Origin: Scenedesmus sp. ARA3
Lineage: Eukaryota; Chlorophyta; Chlorophyceae; Sphaeropleales; Scenedesmaceae
DNA length: 43,789 nucleotides
NCBI GenBank assembly: GCA_004335835.1
Contig: RWJK01000432.1
Location: forward strand, 1 to 43,789
Direction of reading: 5' to 3'
The notes beneath the pieces are model-generated. The model was not told where the DNA came from and made no database searches. It saw nothing but the letters and a program-made list of their open reading frames with translations. Each line of letters begins with the position of its first letter. Position 1 is the stretch's first letter. Positions 1 through 10,726 of this stretch are shown here, piece by piece. Made by a program: the position numbers and the translations under genes.

Positions 1-591
1 ACCAAAAAGACACACCTCACCAAGCGCCTGGTACGCAGCAATGTCAGCCTGCAGGTCGCTGTACGCCGCCTGCCAGGCCTCAGCACCCAGCTGCTGCCAC
101 TCAACAGACACAAGCGGTGGGAAATACACACACGCAATGAACAGCGACACACGCCCAGGGCAATCAACTCGTAGCCACATAACATACTCGGATCTCTTCA
201 CCACTGAGCAGCGCTGAGCCCATTTTTGCTTGACTAAGGCCAACATGCCCTGGCCCTTGCCAGCACCACGCTCTGAGCGGTTCACGCGGGGCAGTCCGGA
301 AAATGTCTGGAAGCCAGGAAAGACATCAGGCAGCTCTTCACGGCCCACTTCAACCATCAGCACAACATCAAACATCCAAAAGTTGCTGCAGCGCTGCGAC
401 ACCTGGGCAAGCTTACTAGGGCTGAGCANNTCAGCGTTCCAAAAACATATGTTGAGAGGGCACTCACACGCAGCGCGTGTCACCCCACGGGCTGCCATCC
501 GCCGCACATTTTCACTGTAGCCATCCTCATCATCGCTGGAAACAGTAAGGTTTTCAATACATGCAGAGCAGCAGCACTCCCGCGACACCAA
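1..591 (-). mobile_element. Non-LTR (LINE-type) retrotransposon endonuclease fragment
   Basis: Read on the minus strand, the frame stays open from an in-frame TAG at 592-594 to the window's left edge, about 197 codons. It opens with NICFWNA, then LSPSKLAQVSQRC, and later has a GFQTFSG...RGAGKGQGMLALVKQKW block, a WLRVD...LFIACVYFPP block and finally IAAYQALGEVCLFG at the edge. This is the order seen in the endonuclease/exonuclease/phosphatase (APE-like) domain of LINE elements: the start of the domain, the region before the catalytic loop, the Y.PP strand and the residues leading to GDFN. The reverse transcriptase would lie left of the window. The 5' end looks truncated, since a stop precedes the domain and I see no ORF1. 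Two undetermined bases (429-430) fall in this frame but do not shift it. The family call is by motif order; the subfamily is not determined. Confidence 0.72.
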
Positions 592-2000
592 CTAGCTTTG
601 CCTGCACATTCACTGCTAGACTAGCTGTATATGATTGTTTGTTGCGTCATCTACTGCAAGCTGCGGTCTCATTTCGCAGCAGAAGACTGAGTCAAGCCAA
701 AACACCTACCTGTACAGTGAAGTCGACAGTAAAGGAACCCCTGTAACTATGTTGTTGAAAACTTTGACGACGTAAGGAAGAGACTGAAGTTTCGTGCGTT
801 GCTTGTGCATACAAGCCTGTACTGGACGTGAACGAAGCCTGACGCTTTGCTTGTCTGCTTCAATCTATGCTACCAAAGCAGGCAATGCAAACAAATAAAA
901 TCAATAAGATGGTAACCGCATGCTGCGAATGGTTCCGCACACGGTTAGGGTTTCTGCTACAGCCTTTGTCACTGTCAGCGACTGCTTTCAGCTGACAGTC
1001 AAAGCCTAAGCATCCACTGTGTGGAGTGTGGATCATCAGAGGATGGAATCTGCTGTGGATTGCGTGAATCTGGTTCAAAATTGGCAACGCTGTCATCTTG
1101 CTCAGGCTTTTGGCCAAAAGCTCCATGGAGCCCTCAGCTGCATCAGGGTCTTTAGCTGCCTGGGCAAGCAGTCACCTGCAGGCTACCCAGGCACCGGCTA
1201 AGTCATGAAATCATGGGATGCAGGGCCACAGCTGTATGACTTGGGAGCCTGTTTGATTGGGTGCTGACTGTCTGGTTGCTTGAAGTGCTCCTTGGCTACA
1301 CATGCAATCACAGATGTCTGCTTCTCCAAGGAGCCAGACGTATGCCTGTTTAGGTCCTGTTTGTGGTGATACAGCCGTTCACGGTGCGGATAGCGTTGAG
1401 GTCTGTACAGGTCGGCAACGGCAAAACCATGCTCAACATGCAGCTGCCGCACACAGTGGAAACGCTCAATACACATGCTGCCAGCTAGAAGTTTCCTCCT
1501 GAACGTGCTCACCTTTGCCAAGCTGCTGATACATCTGTAGGTCACGTCTCCAGCCTGAGGGAGTTGCCCAGCTGTGTCACCTTTCAGCCGCGCAGCACAC
1601 CATCTGCTGGGCCTGCTACATGTGCTGGTGTCCTTGCTGCATTGTAGGAAGAAGCTCCAATACAAATGGCAGGCGGTTCCATGCAGCGGAGCCATCAGCA
1701 TCAACAGTGTGACGTTGCCTGCAGTTTGCAGAAGGATGCTGTTCATCATCGAAAGAAGAGGTGCTTCAGGCACGATCTCGTAATCGTCTGGTATCAACGA
1801 CATAAAGGCCTGTTACGTATGTGTGGACTGCGCTAAGCAGTGCTATTCCTGCAGTTCAACTGCACCCGTGGTAGCTAGGCGGGTCGTCTGGCAAGGGTTT
1901 TTCAAATGCGTAATCACATACCTGGACGTCACCTGGCACCGATGTTGCCTGCTTCATGCGATACGCATTTGTTGTGTTTTGGTGATACGTGCTGAACGTC
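592..2000. other. Region without a recognised gene, upstream of the formiminotransferase gene
   Basis: This stretch is less GC-rich than the exons and carries no recognisable domain in any frame. The longest open frame is on the minus strand, ATG at 1803 to TAG at 1198 (201 codons). It is Cys/His-rich, has no domain I know and lacks the strong G/C third-position bias of the real exons here, so I do not call it a gene. The right-hand end should contain the promoter and 5' leader of the gene starting at 2001. Confidence 0.5.
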
Positions 2001-3851
2001 ATGGCGCTTTCCCGTTTGCTGGGTCAGTGCTGCTGCTGCTGCTGTTGTTGCTGCTGTCGCGTTCACAGCCACATTCTCAACGTTGGTTTGTTTCATGATT
2101 GTAGGTTGCAATGTGTATATATCAGAGGGCCGCAATGTGCAGCTGATTCGGCGGTTAGAGGTAGGCTGTGTGGGCTGCTGCCATGCAACTGGAAGGTCCA
2201 CGGACGCGGTGCTGCTGGCTCCACTGACTTTTCCCCGTGCTCATGTAAATGCAGGAGCTGTGTCAGAGGGTGCCAAGGGTAGCCTTAGCCAACACATTTG
2301 TCGATGCACCGTACAACAGGACAGGACTGACTCTGGTGGCCACCAACAGTGCGGAGGTAGGGTGACCTCATACTTGACAGGTTGGCAGTGCTGTGAGGAA
2401 GCACAGTACACTGCAACCAACAAGCAGCACAAAACAGCAGCAACAGTAGGACTCACCTTGAACTGACACCCTGACACTTTGCTTGCAGCAGCAGCACTCA
2501 AGAGAAACATCATCACTTGCACCAAACACTCATCGTGCTGTGTTGTTACTGTGCGCTGCAGCTCACAGCAGCAGTGCTGGCTGTTGCCGAAGCAGCCTTG
2601 TCAGCGCTGGACCTGCGCAGCCATGCAGCAGACCACCCACGGCTGGGTGTGCTGGACCACGTCTCACTGCACCCCCTGGGGCAGCAGGCCACGCTGCAGC
2701 AGGCAGCAGACGCAGCCACCTCACTCGGCCAGCAGCTCGCAGCAGCGCCCTTTGGGCTGCCGGTGTACTACTACGGCGCTGCACACCCTGCAGGCAGGCG
2801 GCTGGCTGAGATACGGCGGCAGCTGGGTGAGCAGCAGCGCCTGGCCCACCTGCCTGCCTGGCTGCTGCACGGCATGTTGCGCTGATGTCACATGTGGCCA
2901 GCATCCTGCAGCCGTTCACAGCTGCCGTCTTGCCTCACCTGTTCAACTGCTGCTGTGCTAAGCACGCGCCTGGCCTGCCCTGTGTGCTGTGCACTTGCAG
3001 GTTACTTCAAAGCCAACAGCAGCAGCAGCAGCGGCAGCAGTGGCTGTGGCTGTAAGAGCAGCAGCAAGCCAGCTGACTGGGCAGGCAGTTTACCAGAGCA
3101 GCAGCTGAGCCATTACCCGCCTGATGCGGGGCCCAGCAGTGCCCCGCCTGCTGCTGGTGTGGTGACACTGGGGGCAGTGCCCTGGGTGGTGAACTTCAAC
3201 GTGCCACTCTTCACTGCAGACAGGGCTGCTGCTGCTGCTGTGGCCAGGGCAGTGTCCACGCGTGGTGGCGGCCTGAAAGGAGTGGAGGTGGGTGCCGCTG
3301 TCGCTGCAATGTATGACACAGAATGAGATGCTGCGCAGCAGCTGTTGTGACTGCACTGCAGCAGCGTGCCAGCTTGGCTCACATGTCTGCACTGGTGTTG
3401 TTGTCGTAGCGCTTAGCTAGCAGCGTACGCTCGGACATGATGTGAAGATGTAACCCTACTGCTGGCAAAGCTGCTGAGAGCGTGCATGCTCATTACGCAT
3501 CTAAGCAGCTTGGATGCGAGCGCTCAATCCTCTGCCTGCCATCTTGCTGCCCTGCAGGCCATGGCACTGCAGCATGGGCCGGGCGTGATTGAGGTGGCCA
3601 CCAACCTCATCGGCATGGACTGGACCACAGGCAGCAGCAGCAGCCACATCAGCAGCAGCAGCGACAGCAGCAGAGGGTCAGCTGATCCTCAGACAGCAGC
3701 AGCGGCCAGGGGTGCTGGCGCAGAGCAGGTGATGGCTGCCATTGCTGCTGCAGCAGCGCAGCATGGCATGCCGCCGCCTGGCCCCGGCTACGTGACCAAC
3801 AAGCTGCCGGCTGAGCTGCTGGAGGCGGCACGCAAGGCGGGGCTGCAGTGA
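2001..3851 (+). CDS. Formiminotransferase (FTCD N-terminal-domain type), six exons
   Basis: Exons: 2001-2022, 2105-2160, 2255-2356, 2562-2826, 3001-3287, 3558-3851, all GT-AG, in frame, 341 residues. The family transfers the formimino (or formyl) group between a glutamate derivative and tetrahydrofolate. Visible signatures are CNVYISEGRN at the N-terminus, FVDAPYNRTGLTLV, then DHPRLGVLDHV, where His85 aligns with the catalytic His of animal FTCD (His82), then YYYGAAHP and AEIRRQLGYF across an exon junction. The second half of the domain has AVPWVVNFNVPLF, MALQHGPGVIEVATNL and YVTNKLPAELLEAARK. There is no cyclodeaminase domain, as in land-plant homologues. The start is the first ATG in frame; the split Gly codon between exons 1 and 2 gives RLLGCNVYISE, which matches plant proteins. 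Ser/Gly-rich inserts in exons 5 and 6 are clade-specific padding. No targeting peptide is evident. Confidence 0.9.
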
Positions 3852-4067
3852 CGCTGGAAGAGTGATGACAGGGTGGAGGGGGCTTGGGGGGTGTACCATT
3901 GGCCCTTTCCCTGGCTGGTGTTGATTGTCGGTTGTATGTATGCAATGCACCTTCAACTTGGCAGACGCATGTACTAGTACAGAACAGTATACTGTTCTTC
4001 TTCTCTATGTAGAGAATGTATACATAGCACTGGGTCGGAATACGCATCAATTTGATGGTGGCTCCAG

Positions 4068-4072
4068 TGTAA
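4068..4072 (+). terminator. Candidate TGTAA poly(A) signal of the formiminotransferase gene
   Basis: The TGTAA pentamer lies 217 bases after the stop codon. TGTAA is the standard poly(A) signal of chlorophycean algae. Cleavage would be expected 10-15 bases further on. Confidence 0.5.
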
Positions 4073-5012
4073 ATAGGACGATTCTAAGCATGGTAAAAGC
4101 ATAACTGCGCACCTTCCAGTGTCCGTCACAGCTTGTTGCAGCCTGGTTTGGCCCATGCAGTGCACTTGACATACTTTGACTGGCTATCGTATGTGACTGG
4201 TTGTCTTTAGTTATATGTTGACCACATGACCTGGCAGTGCTGCAACTGCAAATGTGAGAGTTACAGACGTCTCAGCATCGATGAGACCAAGTAAAAGAGA
4301 GCACAGGCTGATTACAACAGCAACCGGAAGGCAGCGACGTACATTCAGTTGATACGACACACCTGGCATGTGACCTACCAATTGCAAAATTTTGCCAGCA
4401 GGTGAGATCTTGAAGGCCAACTGGCCACAACCATGTAACCAACAGCACCCCGGCACCCAGCGCTCAGTAATTAACAGCGCCACGTGTGGTGCGCAGACAT
4501 GGCTGTAGTACGAACATCCAAGCCACACAGTGCTTGGCCAAGCAGTGCTTCATGGCGCAGCCCAGTTCTGATATACCATAGCATGCAGCATGCAGCTCTT
4601 TTGCATCTTTGTCATACACGTCAAGTGCGCCATCAAAGCGTTGTGTGACACAGCCACACCACAAACATGGAGTATGCTAAGCACAAATATGCCCAGTTTA
4701 AGTTCTGACGCTTTGCCAATTGCAAGCTGCGTGGGCATGGTGCATGCTCAACTGTGACAACGCTGCGCGCGGGCCTGCTGGTTCCAGGCACTCTGCAAAA
4801 CTGCCGCGTGTCTTTGAGTCGAGTAAAAAAACCAAAACACAACCAACAAAACTGATTTGTTGCTTTAGACTCAGCATCTGCTGATGGCTGCCATCTGCAG
4901 TACACGACACCCAAAACTGTTGGCTCCCACGCCGCCTACCATGCAGTCAATCACAGCAAAGGCAATAATTAATCAACTGCTGAAGCCGCCATGCGCTCAC
5001 ATGCTGCCACGT

Positions 5013-5187
5013 CACACCTTGCCACCTCACGTGAGGTGTGCACACCTTGCCGCCTCACACCTTGCCGCCTCACACCTTGCCGCCTCACACCTTGCCGCCT
5101 CACACCTTGCCGCCTCACACCTTGCCGCCTCACACCTTGCCGCCTCACACCTTGCCGCCTCACACCTTGCCGCCTCACACCTTGCCG
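5013..5187. repeat. 15-bp minisatellite, unit CACACCTTGCCGCCT
   Basis: Nine perfect head-to-tail 15-bp units fill 5041-5175, followed by 12 bases of a tenth to 5187. A diverged unit (CACACCTTGCCACCT) lies at 5013-5027, separated by 13 bases. Because the unit is a multiple of three, every frame through it stays open and encodes pentapeptide repeats such as HLAAS or TPCRL. These frames are not evidence of a protein. Perfect identity among the nine units suggests recent expansion. Confidence 0.97.
5023..5038. repeat. 16-bp perfect palindrome with a CACGTG core
   Basis: CACCTCACGTGAGGTG is its own reverse complement. It overlaps the end of the diverged repeat unit and sits immediately before the perfect array. 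The core, CACGTG at 5028-5033, is a G-box/E-box sequence, but the position is in a 3' intergenic region, so regulatory function is doubtful. Confidence 0.85.
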
Positions 5188-5234
5188 TCAAAGCCGTCCA
5201 TGAAGCCAGTCCACTTGCCCTCGCCTGCACAGCA

Positions 5235-5239
5235 TTACA
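5235..5239 (-). terminator. Candidate TGTAA poly(A) signal of the LPA1-like gene
   Basis: TTACA on the plus strand reads TGTAA on the minus strand, 295 bases after the stop codon of the LPA1-like gene. It matches the chlorophycean poly(A) signal. Confidence 0.45.
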
Positions 5240-5533
5240 ATACACACACCAGCAGCAGCAGCGGCAGTGGCAGCGAGAGATCAACATGGAGCTGTGCTGC
5301 TCAGCAGATGCACCATGGTGATGGCATAAAATTTCTACTGTCGGCATCTCATCATCGCATGCTGCAGCAACCCTTGGTGAGCCATGCAAGCAGCCGCTCA
5401 GCCAAGCCGGCAATGCTAGTGCAGCAGCCACGTCTGCGCCCTCCCTCCTCATCTCATACCTATACCGCTATAGCCGCAACAATGCATCAGCTTGCACCGT
5501 ACTGAAGACGGATAGAAGGCAAGCACTGCTTCT

Positions 5534-7892
5534 TCATAATCCCAACAAGGAACTCTGATATAAAGCCAGTGCAACAGGCAAGCAGCAGGCAGCCGCACCC
5601 TCCAGCGGCGCCAGCTCCACCGCAAAGCGTGCCCAGGGCGGCTGTCCCATGCCGCTGGCGCGCACCCGCCCGTCCAGGCGCAGCCCCACATACAGGCCCC
5701 GCTCAGGCACAGCATTGGGTGCCAGCGCCAGCTGCGCGTCAAACCACTCGCGCCACGAGGCGGGCTGCAGCGGCTGCGCGCGCCAGCGCAGCTCATCGCG
5801 GCCCGGCGCGGGCATGGCGTCGGCTGTGTGGGATTGGCAGGGGCAGGACACATGCGGGGCAGTTGCCGAGCGTCTAGGCATGTGAGCATTGTAGGTTAGG
5901 TGCCAGAGACATAGGCGCAAGAGGCTGCAGCTGCAGCACAGCAGGTGGCTGCAGCGCAAGCTGTCGGCCCTCAAACTTCATGCATGCACTGTTCCAGCAT
6001 CAAGGGACACAGTCGGCACTAAAGTGTGCAGCAGATGCACGAGCACAAGACAACACGACATCACATAGCATGTCACGAGGGCTGCAGCATACTGCATTTC
6101 ACACCACCAACTGCGCATGCACAGCAGATAACGCAACACACACCAGCCAGGCCCCCACCCACCTGCGTCACCCCCATACACCGGCAGCGGCACCACCAGC
6201 ACGCCGCGCCGCTCCAGCTGCTCCCGGTACGGCTCCGCAGCAGCCAGCGCCTCTGACACCTGCAGGCGACAAAACCACACCAAAAGCAGCAGCAGCAACA
6301 CGTTCATAAGCTCAATATTGGCAGTCTGCAACCATCCCAAACAAGCTACAAGCTGTAGCTGTAGTTCCAACAAGCACAAGCTGGTCCTGCACGCTGCGCA
6401 CAGCAGCTCTCCTGCAGGAGGGCACACAACACACACATGCCGCATGCTTGCTGCCGCACCGCCACTGCCGCACCTGCTGCTGCGTGCCTGCCGCGATGAC
6501 CACGCGCGAGGCGCCCTGCAGCGCCCCCACGCGCAGCCGCTTGCCGTTGGCCAGCTGCAGCGGCAGCCCCGCCAGCGCCTCCTCACGCGCCAGGCGCGCC
6601 ATCTGCTTGTCGCGCGCCTGCAGGACACGGCACGGCAGCAAGCCACAGCCAGGTGGAGAGGCCAGTAGCACAGCACAAGATGCGGTGGGAACTGCACCTC
6701 TCTGCTAGGCGCACGGATGTAAGCACGCCACTTCACCCGGTGGTATGCTGGGAGTACGGCAGGCGCACCCGGCTGCATGCCACGTGTAAAGTCAACTGAG
6801 AACTCTGCAAACCAGAGGGAAACCAGGCTGACATACAATAGCTCATAAGAAGTGTGTGTGTCCTCTGCTGGCGAGCCGCCGCACCTTCCAGTCCTGCGAG
6901 AACAGCCACGCGAACAGCGCCACCGCCCCCAGGTTTATGCCGATGTTCTGCAGCACCTGGTCCGTCTGCAGCGCGCCAGGCGCCCCTGCAGTGGCCCCAA
7001 TGAGCTGCGGGATGGAGATGAGGAAGGCCACGCCTGCGCTGGCCACGCTGAAGCCATAAAACACCAGCCGCAGTGACCTGCAGGAAATAGGTGGGGTGGT
7101 GGCGGGGAGGTAAAGTTTGGTGCTGGTGACACATGGAGAAGCAAGGCATGCCAGTGACGGGTGAGGTGTGTGCGTGGCGGCAGTGCGCTGCAGATGGACT
7201 GTAGTACAGGGATGCAGTTGACGATGTGGAGCTTGCCTCCGTTGCGGCTGCTGCCAAAATCCTGACGCAATGTGTTGTGGCTGTGCACCTGCTCTGTGCA
7301 GCGTGAACAGGAGGCACGTGGCATGGACCAACAGCAGCTAGGCGACTGGCTGTCAAGTGATGCTGCACAGCTGATAGCAGGTGACGTGCATATACGTGCA
7401 AACAACGCAAGCATACCGGAATGGGGCCTCTGCCTCTGATCGCAGGTTGATCCTGTCTGCTTCCAGCTTCCTACAGCATGACACAGCCAAGGCAGTTGGC
7501 ACAGATGACAGACACAGCGGCAACACACAATGTTTGCATGTTCAACAGCTCCATCAAATGTTGCAATCAACATTTTCTTGCTGTGCGTATTGTGAAGAGA
7601 AGCAGTTTGTAAAGTACAGCAAGCGCTGCGGTGGAACTGTCAGGCTATGTCAGGCCAGGCATGACTGCGGTGGGTGACACCAGAACCGGTTCTATACCCA
7701 TGCCTCATTGGCCTGCTCCACCTCACCATACCTGAGCTCTTCCTTATCCTGAGGTGTCATAGCTGCTGTTACTACGGTTCTCCTGTGCACGGCTGCAGCT
7801 CTGCTGTGTTTGTGTGGAGCCACACCCTGCCATCTGCTGCTGAAGCACTGGCAGCGTTGCAGGCCAGTCCGCTGCAGTATGGAATGCGACAT
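5534..7892 (-). CDS. LPA1/REP27-like chloroplast membrane protein (DUF3493), six exons
   Basis: Exons in transcript order: 7892-7732, 7470-7417, 7077-6885, 6617-6474, 6259-6163, 5823-5534; all GT-AG, 312 residues. Land-plant LPA1 and Chlamydomonas REP27 are thylakoid proteins needed for photosystem II assembly and repair. The N-terminus is Arg/Ser-rich and ends near RRTVVTAAM, a likely chloroplast transit peptide. Next comes LRSEAEAPFRSLRLVFYGF, then two hydrophobic segments, SVASAGVAFLISIPQLIGA and NIGINLGAVALFAWLF, which make the DUF3493 pair. The rest matches the LPA1 C-terminal region: ARLAREEALAGLPLQL, a GASRVVIAAG strand, ERRGVLVVPLP, WREWFDAQ and GLYVGLRLDGRVRASGMG followed by PPWARFAVELAPL. 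The TPR segment of LPA1/REP27 is absent, and this protein is about 140 residues shorter, so it may be a paralogue. It is divergent from the gene at 8311. Confidence 0.85.
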
Positions 7893-8310
7893 TATGCTTT
7901 CGTTGAAGATGATATGAGTAGTGCGTCGCGTACTCAACCGCAGACAACTGGCGGGCTTTGGGTGGTCGAGAATGGATGGCTTGGCGTGGTGGATCTATTC
8001 GTTCGTCACATCAATGTAAATAGTTCAGCAGCGTAAGTATGCTGTCACGCGCATGCAGTGGCTGTGCTGTTGGTCTTGGTTGTCAGTAGGTTGGGGTTGA
8101 GTGTTCAGACTTGCTTACCAAGCAGGGTTGCATGTGATCGTAGTGCGCAACATCGTCTGCTGTTCTCCATCCTTTTCTACACACACTGGACGTTTCTGGC
8201 GTCGTCTACATCAAGCAGAGTTTTCAACCACCATAACTGTAGACCAACAACAGTAGCACCCCTGCCACAGCACATCAAGCGCATCAAAGACCAGCAAACA
8301 GCAAGCAAAC
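7893..8310. promoter_or_regulatory. Probable bidirectional promoter region
   Basis: Only 418 bases separate the start codons of the LPA1-like gene (minus) and the TMEM14/FAX-like gene (plus), so both promoters and 5' leaders must lie here. I see no clear TATA box or other named element. Confidence 0.5.
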
Positions 8311-8970
8311 ATGTACGACTTTTGTTTCTCCCCCATCTACGCCGTCCTGCTGGCTATCGGTGGCGTGGCGGGCTACCTCACAAAGGGCAGCATGGTCAGC
8401 TTGGGCGCTGGGCTTGGCTCAGCAGCGCTGCTGGGCCTAATGTCAAAGTGGTCCCTAGACTCATACCACAAGGGCAAGGCCTGCAAGCCAGCAACAGCCA
8501 TCAGCTTGCTGGTGGCGGCGGGGCTCACGTACGTGATGTATGAGCGCTACAGCGCCACGGGCAAGCTCATGCCTGCTGGGCTGACTGCTGGCCTGAGCGC
8601 TGCAATGACAGGTGGGCAGCGTGGCAGACACCTTGCGCACCTGGGACAACCGAGCTCTGGGAGTGGCATACTGGCAACACACAGTCTTTCATTTGCGTCC
8701 CAGCTGACTGTGGGCTGCGGGCGCTTCAGCCACATGCGCTCACGGTGTTCCTGCATGCACAGCGCAGCTTGATGTCATCACCCGCGACCATTTCACACTC
8801 TGTGTGCAAACCAATGAGCCTTTGCCCCAACAAGCACTGCTGCTGCTAGCCCTCGTGCCATGCGTCGGGTGCGGCACTCTCAACACCCTGCACCTGTGAT
8901 GTCGTGTGCTGCAGTCTTCTACGTGTGGAGCCTGCTGCTGGGCCCTAAGCCCAAGCCCAAGGCCACATGA
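8311..8970 (+). CDS. TMEM14/FAX-family small membrane protein, two exons
   Basis: Exons 8311-8611 and 8915-8970 join through a split Val codon to give 118 residues, typical of TMEM14 (about 100-120). The protein starts MYDFCFSPIYAVLLAIGGVAGYL and continues KGSMVSLGAGLGSAALLGL, then KPATAISLLVAAGLTYVMYERY, then KLMPAGLTAGLSAAMTVFYV and a Lys/Pro-rich tail. Four short Gly/Ala-rich hydrophobic helices and the KG(S)..S...G pattern are diagnostic of the family. Plant relatives (FAX proteins) move fatty acids across plastid or ER membranes; animal TMEM14C acts in mitochondrial porphyrin transport. No transit peptide precedes the first helix, which argues for an ER or secretory-type member rather than a plastid FAX1. 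Substrate is unknown. Confidence 0.85.
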
Positions 8971-10037
8971 GGCGCCCTTGCTGCAGCAGCAATGTATGTG
9001 CCATGTCCCAGCAACGGCAGCAGCAAGCAGCGCAGTGCGTGCAGGAGTAGCCACGCCAGCAGCAAGTGCCAGCAGCAAGCGCGTGGGGCAGCCCTGTCCC
9101 TGGCCCTGTCACAACTGATGCTGCTTAATGCTCATCAGCAGCAGAGAAGGCAAAGTGCTGTGGGAGCTGTGCTGTTCGCGATGACAGAGGTGGCAGCAGA
9201 CAGGCAGCGTAAGCGCGAAGAGCTGTGAAGCAGCACAATACAGGGAGGGCAGTATGCGCTGGCGGCGCCCCCAGCATGCAGTGCACTGAGATGTGCATCA
9301 GGGTGCATGAAGTGGCTCGCGGTGCACACGTGTTGCTTGTATGCAGTGATGTTGAAGCCCGCCTGCTGCCGTGCCACAACTGCAGTCCAGAAAGTGTGTG
9401 CCAGTGGCAGCTTGGCTGTGAAGGCTTCACAGGCTGTCTACCGACCTTCAGGTGCAGCCTGGCACTTTCGGCTGCATGCCGTGATGTTAAAGGTTGTTTT
9501 TGATGTCAGTGCATCTGTGTGTAAGGTGTACGAGTACAACATCAAGCTTGTCAAGTGGACCTGTCACACAGTTTGCAATGGGTCCAGAGTTGTCAGCAGG
9601 TGTGGCAGCAGCAGCGCTTGCACTGGACAGCTACAACTCATGGACTGCAGCTTCATCATATTGATCAAATTATCATCTTGAACGTGTGAAAGCCCTTCAC
9701 AGTCGAGCAGCTGTCACATGTCTACAGGAAATGCTAAAAAAGATGATGACATTGACACCTGACAAATGCTACTAACGTTATGCGTAGGCCCTGTACTGAC
9801 CTGTTACTGCACGACATGAAGTAAGTTTGGTATTTGAAGCGTTTGATTTCGGTCCGCGTAACCAAAGTTTAATGCTTGGGTGCCGGAAGCGGGTGGGCAA
9901 GTGCCGAGACGCATGTGATCTGCTGTTCAACAGCCAGAAACTAAGCGCCAGGCCTGTGAAAATAATCTTGAACCCATATTAACCAGCACAGCTTGTCAGG
10001 AGCTCTGCGAAGCAGCAGTTGCAGCAGCAGCAGCAGC
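8971..10037. other. Intergenic region with candidate poly(A) signal
   Basis: A TGTAA at 9520-9524 is the first good poly(A) signal after the TMEM14-like gene and would give a 3' UTR of about 550 bases. The right part should hold the promoter of the Rieske oxygenase gene. I see no coding signature or RNA gene. Confidence 0.45.
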
Positions 10038-10688
10038 ATGCTGCTCCAGCAGAACAGCCAGCATGCACATGTGCGTGCATTGCCTCACAGCAGCAGGACT
10101 TCCGGTCTCAGGCGCTCTAAGCGGCCTTCAACACGTGGACCTCAGCAACAGCAGCTGCAGGACGCGCCATGCAGCATCAGTGCCAGCAGCTGCACAGCGC
10201 CCCACTGCAGGGATGTGCGTGCATGCAGCTACAGCCGCACCGTAATGTCCACAGACTTCCCTGATGCCCCATTCAACCGCACACATGCCTTTGACTGGCT
10301 GGACCAGTGGTACCCTGTGGGCTTCGTCAAGTGAGCAAAAAGTTGCCCTGTCACATGCATGGCTTGCATGCAGCGCCTGGCTCAGCAGCCCATGCGTGCT
10401 GCTGCACTTTCAACGATGCATGAATGCTGAAACTGCGTGTGATGTGCAGCAGCAAGCAGCTGTGGGGTACTCTCAGTTTTGCTAATGTCCCGGCTGCACT
10501 TGCGTCTTATGCTGAGACGTGCATGTGCCTAAGTTGCATGCATGGTGCTGCTGTGCTGCATGCATCCACACATGCATCGTGTCCCCATGCATGCAGGGAC
10601 TTCGACCCAGCTGCGCCGCACAGGTTTGTGCTGCTAGGCATCCCCCTCGTCATTTGGCACCAGCCAGCACCATCATCAGACCAGCACC

Positions 10689-10726
<38 letters not shown>

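Larger units (their letters stand above)
3852..5533. other. Convergent intergenic region
   Basis: It holds the 3' UTRs of the plus-strand formiminotransferase gene and the minus-strand LPA1-like gene, plus the 15-bp minisatellite near 5013-5187. Apart from frames kept open by the minisatellite I see no coding signature. Confidence 0.6.

Noticed and set aside
1198..1803. 201-codon ATG-to-stop frame on the minus strand
   Set aside because: No recognisable domain, weak third-position bias and Cys/His-rich composition typical of chance frames here; not supported as a gene.
4884..5505. Several open frames with pentapeptide repeats on both strands
   Set aside because: They are kept open only by the 15-bp minisatellite, whose unit is a multiple of three.
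9780..9990. Possible tRNA or small RNA in the AT-richer stretch before the Rieske gene
   Set aside because: No cloverleaf, no T-loop GGTTC motif and no snoRNA boxes could be found.
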